A program made the translations under genes and the position numbers. The notes beneath the pieces are model-generated. The model saw only the letters and a program-made list of their open reading frames with translations, was not told where the DNA came from and searched no databases. 64,000 bases of DNA, taken from positions 186,001 to 250,000 of the forward strand of contig NZ_CP034463.1 in the NCBI RefSeq assembly GCF_003955715.1, read 5' to 3'. The DNA comes from Streptomyces aquilus (GTDB lineage: Bacteria; Actinomycetota; Actinomycetes; Streptomycetales; Streptomycetaceae). Positions 33,119 through 42,514 of this stretch are shown here, piece after piece; the stretch's first letter is position 1; every line of letters starts with the position of its first letter.

Positions 33119-35077
33119 TCACCTGGCACTGGTCGTTCCCTCCGTCGCGGCACCGATCTTCACGACGTCGATCCAGCGCAGCCGCCACAACTCGCGGGTC
33201 TCGTCGGTGACCGAGGTAGTGATCGCCGATCGCTCTGAGATCACGGCGGCCGTCGCGGGGCTGATCCGCCGCTGCCGGTGATAGGTGCGTGCCGCAATGT
33301 CCAGCAGGAACCACTGCCGCTCCGGTAGCCGCCACTCGAGCCGAACATGCACCGGTAGCTCGATCGTGAAGTCCGCCAAGTCCGTGGTCGCCGACCGGGT
33401 CACGACAAGGTCCTCGAGGATCAGCGCGTCGAGCGAGCTCGTGAGCAGCAACCGGATCGCGTCCACGGGTGTCTCGACCATGGGCTCGTGACTGTTGTTC
33501 ATCGAGGTGTTGAGCACGACGGACACCCCGGACAACTGTGCGAAGGCGTCGATCAGTGCGTGGAATCGCGGGTTCTGCTGAGCATCCACGATCTGCACGC
33601 GCGCGGTCCCGTCGACGTGGGTGGTGGCTCCCAGTGACGTCCTGAACTCCGGCCGCACTGGGACGACATGCGACATGTAGGCGAAGGACGTGTCGGCTCC
33701 GCCGAGATCGAAGTACTTGTCGCCGCCTTCCGGCGTGGTCGCCGGAGCGAACGGCCGGAATCCCTCGCGGCTCTTGATCGCGAAATTAACGCGATCGCGG
33801 TTCACCGCCGGACGTGGATCGGCCAGGATGCTGCGGTTGCCCAGTGCTCGTGGCCCAAACTCGCTGCGCCCCTGGAACCACCCGATGATCTTGTCGTCGG
33901 CGAGCAGCGCGGCTGCCTCACGCACGGCATCGATGGCCGGACGAACAGTAATGAGTGGGCGGAACGCTTCTGCCGCGCGCTCGATGTCCACCACGTCGTA
34001 CTCTGTACCGAGGTACGGGCTGAACGGCCTCGGGGACGGTGAGCGGAAGTCGCCTCGCCGGATGAGCGCGGCGCCGAGCGCCGCACCTGCATCATGCGAG
34101 GCTGGATGTACATACACCGCATCGAAGAGTCCAGAGTTCAGGATCCGGCCGTTCAGCGTTGAGTTGTGCGCGACGCCGCCGGAAAAAGCCAGGCGTGTCG
34201 TACGTGTCTCGTCGCGCCAGTGCCTGATCAGCCGAAGGGCGTTGGTCTCCAGCCACAGCTGCACGGCGGCGGCGAAGTCTTTGTGGATCTGGTCGAACGG
34301 ATCTTCAGCGGCGCGCAGCTTCCATCCACTTTCGACCAACCCATGCCGGAACGCTTCGGCGTTGAGCCGTACGCCGTTAATAGGATCAGTCGGCGCGACC
34401 CTCTCGAGTAGCCGGGTAAATCGCGTCGGATCGCCATACGGCGCAAGGCCCATGACCTTGTACTCGTCACCCCAGCGATAACCCAGCGCATGCGTCGCGT
34501 ACGCATACATCATGCCGAACGACTTCTCAAGGGGCAGTCGGCCCACACGGCGCAAACTGCCGTCGCGCTGAAGGAAGGCAGTCGTCGAGTCCCGTCCGCC
34601 GCCACCATCCATGACGACGACCAGCGAGTCCTCGGACCAACCAGACCCGTGCTGAGTTGCAGCGGCGTGCGCGGAGTGATGATCGACGAACTGTAGGTCC
34701 GCATCAGCAACCGCGATGCTCAGCTCGGAAAGCCGTTCGTGGATCAGTTCGCGGGCCGTGCGGCGGGGTACGTCGGAACGCCAGAAGTAGATGTCGTTCA
34801 GGCTGTGATCGCAGAACCGCTCATCGAAGTAGTAGCCGACAGCATCGATGTCACTCGCGGAGAGCCCGAGCGTCCGCATCCCGGCGGTGACCGCGTTCGC
34901 GGGGAACCAGGTGGTCTTCTTGATGCGGCTGTATCGCTCCTCCTCGGCGGCCCACAGCACCTCACCGTCTGGAGCCAGGATCACAGCACTCGCATCATGG
35001 AAGTAGATATCGGGCATTCCATACGTCTCATGCCCACGGAACGGGCCGCCACTCAGCCCAAGAACGTAGCGTGACAT
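33119..35077 (-). CDS. carbamoyltransferase, NodU/CmcH/TobZ family
   Basis: 652 residues. N-terminal YrdC-independent Kae1-like domain: FHDASAVILAPDGEVLWAAE, VDHHSAHAAATQHGSGW with the metal-binding His pair, MGLAPYGDPTRFTRL; C-terminal domain WFQGRSEFGPRALGNRSILA with the carbamoyl-adenylate-handling residues. These enzymes use carbamoyl phosphate and ATP to put a carbamoyl group on a hydroxyl of a natural product. It is the first gene of the phz-direction operon (620 bp of non-coding DNA upstream). Carbamoylated phenazines are not something I know from the esm or ehp pathways, so its substrate is an open question. Confidence 0.9.
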   Translation of the reverse strand: MSRYVLGLSGGPFRGHETYGMPDIYFHDASAVILAPDGEVLWAAEEERYSRIKKTTWFPANAVTAGMRTLGLSASDIDAVGYYFDERFCDHSLNDIYFWRSDVPRRTARELIHERLSELSIAVADADLQFVDHHSAHAAATQHGSGWSEDSLVVVMDGGGGRDSTTAFLQRDGSLRRVGRLPLEKSFGMMYAYATHALGYRWGDEYKVMGLAPYGDPTRFTRLLERVAPTDPINGVRLNAEAFRHGLVESGWKLRAAEDPFDQIHKDFAAAVQLWLETNALRLIRHWRDETRTTRLAFSGGVAHNSTLNGRILNSGLFDAVYVHPASHDAGAALGAALIRRGDFRSPSPRPFSPYLGTEYDVVDIERAAEAFRPLITVRPAIDAVREAAALLADDKIIGWFQGRSEFGPRALGNRSILADPRPAVNRDRVNFAIKSREGFRPFAPATTPEGGDKYFDLGGADTSFAYMSHVVPVRPEFRTSLGATTHVDGTARVQIVDAQQNPRFHALIDAFAQLSGVSVVLNTSMNNSHEPMVETPVDAIRLLLTSSLDALILEDLVVTRSATTDLADFTIELPVHVRLEWRLPERQWFLLDIAARTYHRQRRISPATAAVISERSAITTSVTDETRELWRLRWIDVVKIGAATEGTTSAR

Positions 35078-35703
35078 TTAGACACTTATCCCCAAGTCAG
35101 ATTAGTGGTGAGTCGAGAACTGCGCATTCGAGCATGAACGTTGGCCCCCACCAGAGTGCGGTGGCAGAAACTCGTCAATAGCGACTCGAAAATGGCATGA
35201 ACAGGATCACGAAACGCTAGGCATATGCAGGTCAGCGGCCGTTGGCGAATACACAGGAGCGGATTGGTTGATTCATTGTTTGGGTGAAGCGCTACCGACT
35301 CTTTGGGTACGTCGTGCCGCCGACCTTCTCGTGCTTCGCCTTGGCCACGGCGGGCAGCTCGCCGAATCCCTTTGGCGGACTCTTTCATTCGAGGCCGGCG
35401 GCGGCGAACTTGGTCGCGTTTCAGTAGCTGATATGTCGGTGTTCAGGTATCACGGGTAGCCGAAAGTGCCGCTCATCCCCCGGTACTAATGTGCCTTCAC
35501 TCTCCCTCGACGTACATCTCATTTCGGGTCTGCGGCGGCAACATTGAGTAGTTGTTCTTCCTGGCCTGGCTCAGGGCGAAGCCGAGCGGCAGGCAGGTTC
35601 GTCGCATCCGGGCTGCCGACCGGGCCACGCCTGGCTGAGGGCCTTCCTCTCGTAGCCGTAGCCGGGCCGATTCGATGAGTCGGTCGAGAGAATGGAGTCA
35701 CCT
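35078..35703. other. intergenic region upstream of the phz operon
   Basis: No intact gene. It must contain the promoter of the carbamoyltransferase-phz operon near 35090-35130, where the DNA is AT-richer. A minus-strand scrap near 35300-35400 (FGELPAVAKAKHEKVGGTTY) is protein-like but has no start or partner domains. The rest shows nothing recognisable. Confidence 0.4.
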
Positions 35704-36732
35704 TCAGCCGGATTGGGCCTTCTCGCTTGCCTCGAGATTTCTGGCCACCTGTTCCCAGAGCCGAGAACACTCAAGCGCTAAGGCCGAGACGGTGCCTGTG
35801 CAGTGCCTGGGAACTGTTTTCAGAATACGTTCCCAGTCCTGAGGGGGAAGTGCGGTCAAGCTGAGGCTTCGGAGCAGAAACCGCCCCGATTCACTGAGGC
35901 ATATCGCTGGATCTTTTGAAAGAGTCTGCCAATTCGCTGAGCTTTGTGGTGCGGGAACTACACTTGCTTCGGCCGGCGCACTGGGCGACGTGGAAAGGTC
36001 CTCGCCCGTTTCCTTTACCACCCTCAGCCGCAGCGCCGCAGGATCCTCGCCGCGCAGCAAATGCTCACGCACTCTTCGCACAGTATTGGGAGACACTCCC
36101 GCATCTCTGGCAATCTCACGGAGCGAGGCGTCCGGTCGCTCGGCTAGGAGTTTGGCGGCCCGTCGGCGGCCCTCGGTATTGCTGACGGGGCGGACCCTGC
36201 CGTCCTGGCCGAACCTGGCATTCAACTGCGGAGACTGCGTAGTCACCCGTCGTCGGAGAGACGCGATGGTCCTGGCCGACAGGCCGGTGGACTCGGCTAT
36301 CGCACGATCCGACCAATGAGCATGCGAACCGATGATGCGCATTGCTGCAGCCTTGCGGTCAGTGAGTGAAAGCGGCAACCCGTGTTCGATGTTTGCCCTG
36401 ACAGCAAGAAGGAAGACTTCCTTTTCATCTCCGTCGAAGAAACGGGCCGCAATCGCTGTCCGTCCTTTGACGATGGCGGCCCGCACTCTGTGCATTCCAT
36501 CGATGACCTGCATGGTTTCCCGGTGAACCAGGATGGGCGGGAGGCCATCCTCCACTTCGGCGATCACCTGTATGTGAGCTGCATCCTCCCCCTGCAAGCG
36601 AGGCGAATCATTCAAAACCAGCCGGTTGATCGCAACGTTGACGACGGTGGAGGAAATCCCTGGAAGAACGTTCTGGCGGCTGCCATCCAAATATCCAGAG
36701 TCAGACCCTCCGGAGTTCTTCCGAGCCGCCAT
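35704..36732 (-). CDS. ParB/StrR-like pathway-specific regulator
   Basis: 342 residues. ParB N-terminal domain (about 30-115: PPILVHRETMQVIDGMHRVRAA, the substrate-reader motif GMHR), then HTH elements ADAAMRI-type SLTDRKAAAMRIIG, SDRAIAESTGLSARTIASLR, and a second HTH ASLREIARDAGVSPNTVRRV (about 190-225). This layout is that of StrR/NovG/TeiR-type activators of antibiotic clusters, rather than plasmid ParB, and no parA is near. ATG 36732 is chosen for AAGGAGG six bases upstream. It is the likely activator of the phenazine operons on both sides. Confidence 0.83.
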   Translation of the reverse strand: MAARKNSGGSDSGYLDGSRQNVLPGISSTVVNVAINRLVLNDSPRLQGEDAAHIQVIAEVEDGLPPILVHRETMQVIDGMHRVRAAIVKGRTAIAARFFDGDEKEVFLLAVRANIEHGLPLSLTDRKAAAMRIIGSHAHWSDRAIAESTGLSARTIASLRRRVTTQSPQLNARFGQDGRVRPVSNTEGRRRAAKLLAERPDASLREIARDAGVSPNTVRRVREHLLRGEDPAALRLRVVKETGEDLSTSPSAPAEASVVPAPQSSANWQTLSKDPAICLSESGRFLLRSLSLTALPPQDWERILKTVPRHCTGTVSALALECSRLWEQVARNLEASEKAQSG

Positions 36733-37395
36733 ACCTTGCCTCCTTTTGACCGCTTGGGGAGTATCGCCCACCGTGAATGCCTCCGTCGGTTCTGCCGTAA
36801 AGGTTCCGGCAGGGCTCGCGAGTCATGAGCGGAACCTGACCAGCCATCGGCGGTTGCCCGGGCCTCCCCGGCCGGCCGCCGCAGTGAATAGAGCCACCAA
36901 TATGGCTCGCAAGTAGTGAATCAATCAATCATCTACTTGGCAAGAGGGCTCCCGTCCGACGGGCCCTGAGCTTCCAGGCAATGGTTACGAGTGTGAAACT
37001 GTCCCGGGATAAAAACATGCAGACCTCTTACCTACCGGAGGTTTATGCGGAGGAAGACTTGAGCTGCCGCACGCAGAAAGCCCCCTATGTCCCACCCGTC
37101 CAGTTCGTCGCTGTGCGCATTGATTAGGTGAGAACTGGTTTTCGCACCTGAGTACAGAGCTACGCCGGCCCTCTTCAGGCGGGGGTTCTCCGACGTCTTT
37201 GGTGTCAGCCGCCCGTCGATGGCACAGCAGGTCGGCAACGGCCTGTGACGGCCTGACCATCACGTTCGCCCACGCAAACCATGACCCCTGATCTCAGCGG
37301 TACTGCGGTCGGGGCCGACCGAAGGCGCTGGCGATTCAACGAACCGAGCGGTCACTGCGCCGATACAGATGGCAGACGCTCCCGAGTCTTGAGGC
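36733..37395. other. intergenic region, no recognised gene
   Basis: Contains the promoter region of the ParB-like regulator (36740-36950). A minus-strand frame at 37032-37238 (AIDGRLTPKTSENPRLKRAG) is open but short, without a Shine-Dalgarno or a family I know. Third-position GC is lower than in the flanking genes. Nothing else supportable. Confidence 0.4.
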
Positions 37396-38588
37396 TCAGA
37401 TGTGCTGAGGCCGAGCTGACCTCGATGTTTCGTGACGGTCAGTCGGTGTGCCCGGCGGACCGTTTCGGCTGCTCGGGCTGGTGACGGGTCTCTGCAGCCC
37501 CGACTTTCGCGTCAGATGGGCACCAGGTTCGAGTACGGACCGCGCCAGAGCCAGCGGCGGAGTCCAGTCGTGACGAGCCGGGCGGTGGCAGAGAACCATC
37601 GCAGCCAGCAGGCGCTTGGATTCCCACCTGCGAGCACCGGCATTCAGGCGAGCAGGGCGAGGACGAGCTGGACGATCTGCCACCAGATCCGGTTCCGGGC
37701 CGTGTCGTGCAGCGATAGGTTCCACGGGCCGCTGTCGCGGGCTGCCGGTGGTGTTTGTCGCGAAGCACGTCAGGCGCCTCCTGTCGGCGTCGGCGATCCG
37801 CAACTGAGTGCCGAGGTGCGGCCGTTCCTTGCTGACGACCAACGGCATGCCCGGCGGCCAGCCCTTCAGCACCCGCGATCTCGGCGCCCCACGCGCCGTC
37901 GCGCACGTCGCCGTCCGGTTCGATCGCAGGTGTCCAGGCCGACGCCGGGATGACGGGGACTGCTTGGTGGAGGCATCCGTGATGACCATCCCGACTCAGC
38001 AAGTCAGACAACGCCCGCGCTGGGTGAGCCAGTTCACGAATCGTGGCTGCCACCGGCGGAGTCGGTGCGGATGAGTGTCCTTCGTCCGCGCTGCTGCTCC
38101 TTCGGTAGCCGGGCCAGCGCCTGCCGGGCGTTCTCGATGTGTCGCTCGCAGTGTCGCTGCGTGCGTTCCCGGGCCGCAGCAGGCCCGCGACCGGCCTGTC
38201 CGCCCGCGTCCGGTGCCACGTCGCCGTCCAACTTCCGCGCCCGCTCACGGACTTCGGACCTGGCCCGGCGGATGGCCGTGAGCGCTCGGAGACCGGCCGC
38301 GGCAAGCGCGTCGATCAGCCGGGACACCGCTGGGTCTTCGGCCACCGGGCCAAACGTGTCGGGCTCGGCCCGCAGCACGCCGATGTCGCACAGGCAGTCA
38401 TCGCCGAGCGCGACGGCCAGGGCGAGGTCGAGCAGGACCTTGCCGGGATCGTGCACCGCCCGCCGCTTGCGCCACGGCTCCAGCATGGCCGACAACGTCG
38501 AGTCCAGGGCGATGCGGCGGACGGTCTCCACCAGCAGCACCTCCCGGCCTGCGAGACGGCCCCGCATCGCCGCGCCGGACGCGGACAC
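37396..38588 (-). pseudogene. IS1380-family transposase remnant
   Basis: Reading leftward: LEPWRKRRAVHDPGKVLLDL, ALGDDCLCDIGVLR, GPVAEDPAVSRLIDALAA (38500-38280), a fragment RTLIRTDSAGGSHD at 38060, then VVSKERPHLGTQLRIADADR and LTCFATNTTGSP near 37800-37730 and RRWESKRLLAAMVL near 37620. These are the N-terminal, middle and C-terminal blocks of IS1380 transposases, with at least two large losses and several frame changes. Inactive. Confidence 0.75.
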
Positions 38589-38620
38589 GCGGATACGCGG
38601 ATACGCGGATACGCGGATAC
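38581..38620. repeat. 8-bp tandem repeat, five units
   Basis: GCGGATAC occurs four times head to tail (38589-38620), preceded by one variant GCGGACAC (38581-38588). It lies exactly where the IS1380 coding remnant begins, so slippage expanded a word at the old transposase 5' end. Confidence 0.85.
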
Positions 38621-39079
38621 GACCCCCTTCGTTTACACACCGGGAAAATTCCTCCGACTGCTGCGAGGCACAGGGACCTCAACAGCCCTCATTCTTACTG
38701 GTCAGAGGCACTTTGCGCTGTGCTGATCACGCGCCGGACAGGATTCCCGTCGACTGTGTGCAACCGCGGAGATTGCGCGGTTGCACAGGCAGCGAGCGAA
38801 AGAGCCAACCTGTGTCACCTGCATTGCATTGACCCACATGGCGTGTGAGCAGCATCCTCTTGTGCTGCGGCCAGTTCCTGCGATCGGGGCAATTCACGGC
38901 ACTCAAGAGTACACGTAAGAACAAGTGTATTGTTGTGAATTTGCAGCCTCTGCTGCGGGGGGCCGTTGGCGTTAACAACCGTGTCGACGAATTTCTCGTA
39001 GCGGAAGCGGCATCGGGTCATGTTCGATGCTTCCAGGTCCGGTTCCCCATCACTGGTAAGAGGAGTTTGAGGATATCGC
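38621..39079. other. promoter region of the acp-ehpF/G-like operon
   Basis: No gene. DNA is AT-richer than average between 38880 and 38960. TACAC (38910-38914) and GTGTA (38925-38929) form a short inverted repeat that could belong to a regulator site. A GAGGA Shine-Dalgarno lies before ATG 39080. Confidence 0.4.
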
Positions 39080-39277
39080 ATGAGTGAATCACATAGCCCT
39101 GATGCCGCACTCCGTCTCGCTCGGCAGCTATTCCCCGGTACTTCCGACCACGATCCTCTGGATTCTCTCCAGGTCATGGAACTACTCGCACACCTCGAAA
39201 GCAACGGATTCGAGCCGCCCTCCCCGGTCTTCATCACCGAAATGACCATTGCCGGCGTCATCGACGCTGAGAAATAG
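39080..39277 (+). CDS. small acyl carrier protein
   Basis: 65 residues, shorter than the usual 75-80. The second helix holds DSLQVMELLAHLE, with Ser29 of DSL as the phosphopantetheine site, and the end VFITEMTIAGVIDAEK is the third and fourth helix pattern of ACPs. It is first in a five-gene plus-strand row with the EhpF/EhpG-like genes. The acyl group handled here may be the phenazine carboxylate on its way to reduction. Confidence 0.72.
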   Translation: MSESHSPDAALRLARQLFPGTSDHDPLDSLQVMELLAHLESNGFEPPSPVFITEMTIAGVIDAEK

Positions 39278-39291
39278 GCAGGCCACCGGGA

Positions 39292-39627
39292 ATGCAGACT
39301 GACGCACCTGGCGTTATGGGCGACACATCGATCATGATCATCTCTTGGTGGAACCTGGGTCCGGGCGATCCGTCCGTGCAGGATATGGAGGCTGACATAT
39401 TTCAAGGCGCCGACGACTGGTCGTCATGTCCCGGTCTCCTGTCCAAGTATTGGCTGGCCGACCCCGAAAACCGTCGCTGGGGGGGCGTCATGGTGTGGGA
39501 ACGGCGTCCGGCGGCCGACCTGCCGATCAACCGGGCCGCACAGTTGATCGGGCGCCCGGCCGACGTCCGTTTCATCTTCGCGGTACCCAAGATCGTGCAC
39601 GGAATTCAGGGCAATCACCCACGCTAA
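39292..39627 (+). CDS. YdhR-like (ABM fold) small protein
   Basis: 111 residues. The block GLLSKYWLADPENRRWGGVM followed by VWE is the core of YdhR-type putative monooxygenases (dimeric ferredoxin-like barrel, antibiotic-monooxygenase fold). Such proteins can oxidise aromatics without cofactor, but for this subgroup activity is unproven. ATG 39292 is 14 bp after the ACP stop; the Shine-Dalgarno is weak. Confidence 0.65.
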   Translation: MQTDAPGVMGDTSIMIISWWNLGPGDPSVQDMEADIFQGADDWSSCPGLLSKYWLADPENRRWGGVMVWERRPAADLPINRAAQLIGRPADVRFIFAVPKIVHGIQGNHPR

Positions 39628-39703
39628 GTCAGCAATGGGGGTTTCCCCCTTTCAGTGATGTGGTGAGGCCGCTTCCCACCTCACGTCATCCCAAGGAGAA
39701 ACC

Positions 39704-40804
39704 GTGTCGATCGCAGCCAACCCGCTAATGGACCTTCCGTACGACACCCGGCCCGATCCGGAGGAGTACCTCCAGGCTGTTCTCGAGTGGCACTTCCACC
39801 CGAACACCGGATCGCCGTACTGGCTCGAGCGGGCCAAGTCACTTGACTTCGACCCGCGTCGGGACGTGAGGACCTTCGACGATTTGCGGCTCTTCCCGAA
39901 CGTCGCGAACGAGATGCGCAAGGTACCGGCGCAAGCTCTGATCCCTCGGGGATATGGACCAACCCCCGAAATCGTGGGCGTTTACGAGAGTGGCGGCACC
40001 ACCGGGGCGCCCAAGCGCGTGGTCTGCCCCCGGGACTGGCTGGACCGCCTGATCGCCTGGAGTAACGCCAACCTCAACGAACACGGCTTCCCGCGCGGCG
40101 TCGACTGGCTCGGGCTCGTACCGTCCGGCCCCCACATCGTCGGGGAGATCTTCCGGCGCTCGGCAGCCACACACGGACGTCACGGCTTCCAGGTCGACTT
40201 GGACCCACGCTGGGTGAAGAAGCTGATCGCGGCGGGCAAGAAGGACGAGGCCGACTCCTACGCCGAACACGTCATCGACCAGGCAGAGTTCGTGCTGCGC
40301 ACGCAGGACGTCGGCGTGCTGACCATCACTCCCGCACTGCTGGAGCGGCTGGTGCGGCGCGACGAGCTGGTCGCGCTCGTCAACGAGAAGGTACGTGCGA
40401 TCCGCTGGGGCGGCACCCAGCTCGACCCGGATACCCACCACCTGTACCGTACCGAGATCTTCCCCGGCCTCGTTCTGTACGGCCATTACGGCAGCACGAT
40501 GATTCTCGGAATCGCCGGCCAGCGCGTGCCTGCGGGCGAGGAGGACACCTGTGTCTTCGACACCTTCTCGCCGTACGTGACCTTTTCGGTGGTGGATCCG
40601 CGAAACCGCCGGCTGGTGCCCTACGGAGAGCGGGGGCAGGTAGTGATGAACCATCTCTCCAAGGCGCTCTTCCTCCCCAATAATCTCGAACGGGACCTGG
40701 CCACCCGCGTCGAACCGCTGCCCGGCTGCATCGGCGATGCCGTCGCAGACATCGCTCCCGTCTCCCACTTCGAGAACGAGGCGGTTGTCGAGGGGGTCTA
40801 CTGA
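39704..40804 (+). CDS. EhpF-like acyl-adenylating enzyme (phenazine tailoring)
   Basis: 366 residues, the length of EhpF of Pantoea (griseoluteic acid pathway) and clearly shorter than usual ANL enzymes (500+). VGVYESGGTTGAPKRVVCPR (about 92-110) is the P-loop-like motif; LVLYGHYGSTMILGIAG and TFSPYVTFSVVDPRNRRLVP follow; the small C-terminal ANL domain is missing, as in EhpF. EhpF is thought to adenylate a phenazine carboxylate so that EhpG can reduce it. GTG 39704 has AAGGAG six bases upstream. It overlaps the next gene by one base. Confidence 0.75.
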   Translation: MSIAANPLMDLPYDTRPDPEEYLQAVLEWHFHPNTGSPYWLERAKSLDFDPRRDVRTFDDLRLFPNVANEMRKVPAQALIPRGYGPTPEIVGVYESGGTTGAPKRVVCPRDWLDRLIAWSNANLNEHGFPRGVDWLGLVPSGPHIVGEIFRRSAATHGRHGFQVDLDPRWVKKLIAAGKKDEADSYAEHVIDQAEFVLRTQDVGVLTITPALLERLVRRDELVALVNEKVRAIRWGGTQLDPDTHHLYRTEIFPGLVLYGHYGSTMILGIAGQRVPAGEEDTCVFDTFSPYVTFSVVDPRNRRLVPYGERGQVVMNHLSKALFLPNNLERDLATRVEPLPGCIGDAVADIAPVSHFENEAVVEGVY

Positions 40805-42171
40805 TGACAGACCTGATCCAGCTGGACGTCCTCGGCCCCGCCGGCCCCTACCGCTCCCGCAACCGAGCCACGGTGGCGGATGTCAGCGGACGGCCCGTGG
40901 CTGAGCTGAGCCTGGCACCGACGGTGTACGTCGACCGCGCCATGGCGGCGCTGCGCAGGGCGACACCGCTTCCGCTCGATGAGCGGGTCGCTGCCATCGC
41001 CCACGCCGGGCAGCTGTTTGCCACCAGCACCATCAACGGCCAGACAGTCGCCGAATACGAGCACGCGGTGAGCCGGGTGGGCGGCATACCGATCCAGGTA
41101 GTGCGGGCCGCCACCGCGACCGCGATGCGCCGCACCGAGCAGTTGTACAACAACCTGCAGCACGCTCGGCCCTGGGGCGCGGTCGGCGACTGGCGCGATC
41201 CGCTTACCCACGCGGGTAGGGCCGTGTGGTCCCGGCGCGGGGAGGTCTTCGCCGTGCATGCCGCCGGGAACCACCCCGGCACCCACACTCTGTGGCCGGA
41301 GGCCCTCGCGTTGGGCTATCGGGTGGCGGTGCGACCATCGCGACGCGAGCCGTTCACTCCGCACCGGCTCGTGACGGCCCTGCGCATGGCCGGGTTCGGC
41401 GATGACCACGTCATGCTGCTGCCTACTGACCACGCTGCCGCCGAGAGCCTACTGCGGGGCGCCGACCTGGCCTACGGCAGCGACGAGGTGATCCGCCAGT
41501 ACGCCGATGACCCGCTCGTTTTGCCGTTGAATCCCGGACGCTCGAAGATCCTGCTCACCGCGGAGACAGACTGGCCTAAGCACCTGGACACCATCGTCGA
41601 CTCGATCAGCCACCACGGGGGGACCGGCTGTGTGAACGCCACCGCTGTTCTCGTCGAGGGTGACCCAGCACCCGTGGCCGAGGCCATCGCCGACCGCCTT
41701 GCCCTCCTGCCCAACCTTCCTCCCGAGGACGAGAAGGCCGTGCTCCCGGTGCAGGCGTCCTCTGTCGCACGGGCGTTGGAGAAGTTCGTGCTGGACAAGG
41801 CGACGGGTGCACGGGCACTTCTAGGGGGAGCCGGGTTCGTGGAGGAACTCGGTGACGGCAGCGCCGTGCTCCGCCCGGTAGTGCACCAGCTGGAGCGTCC
41901 GGACGACCCGAGGGCAGGTGTTGAGTTGCCCTTCCCCTGCCTGTGGGTCGCCCCCTGGTCACGTGAGGCGGGAATCGTTCCTCTGCGCAACACGCTTGTT
42001 CTGGGCGTTCACACCAAGGACGAGCGGCTTATCAGCGCGCTCGTGGACGAGCCGTCTATCGCCAACGTCTACGTCGGTGCCCACCCGACCTATTGGACGG
42101 ACACCGGCATCCCGCACGACGGGCATCTCGCGCACTTCCTCATGCGCACCAAGGGATTTATTCGGGGCTGA
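40804..42171 (+). CDS. EhpG/LuxC-like acyl reductase
   Basis: 455 residues of the aldehyde-dehydrogenase/LuxC superfamily: FAVHAAGNHPGTHTLWPEAL (about 149-168) near the cofactor site, RVAVRPSRREPFTPHRLV, and HHGGTGCVNATAVLV with candidate catalytic Cys276. LuxC and EhpG reduce an activated acyl group with NADPH to an aldehyde. The ATG overlaps the stop of the EhpF-like gene (TGATG), so the two work as a pair, like luxE/luxC or ehpF/ehpG. The likely product is a formyl-phenazine, which the downstream aldo/keto reductase could reduce further. Confidence 0.78.
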   Translation: MTDLIQLDVLGPAGPYRSRNRATVADVSGRPVAELSLAPTVYVDRAMAALRRATPLPLDERVAAIAHAGQLFATSTINGQTVAEYEHAVSRVGGIPIQVVRAATATAMRRTEQLYNNLQHARPWGAVGDWRDPLTHAGRAVWSRRGEVFAVHAAGNHPGTHTLWPEALALGYRVAVRPSRREPFTPHRLVTALRMAGFGDDHVMLLPTDHAAAESLLRGADLAYGSDEVIRQYADDPLVLPLNPGRSKILLTAETDWPKHLDTIVDSISHHGGTGCVNATAVLVEGDPAPVAEAIADRLALLPNLPPEDEKAVLPVQASSVARALEKFVLDKATGARALLGGAGFVEELGDGSAVLRPVVHQLERPDDPRAGVELPFPCLWVAPWSREAGIVPLRNTLVLGVHTKDERLISALVDEPSIANVYVGAHPTYWTDTGIPHDGHLAHFLMRTKGFIRG

Positions 42172-42242
42172 ACCACCACCGGAGCAGCCCGGTCCCTCCA
42201 CGAACCGAGGTCACCTCAGCCAGGACCGCACAGCGCACCTGA

Positions 42243-42488
<246 letters not shown>

Positions 42489-42514
42489 CCACTCACGAAC
42501 TGAAGGACAAGCCG

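Noticed and set aside
35704..36732. Plasmid partition ParB
   Set aside because: No parA, no parS-like repeats seen; HTH layout and context fit an antibiotic-cluster regulator better.
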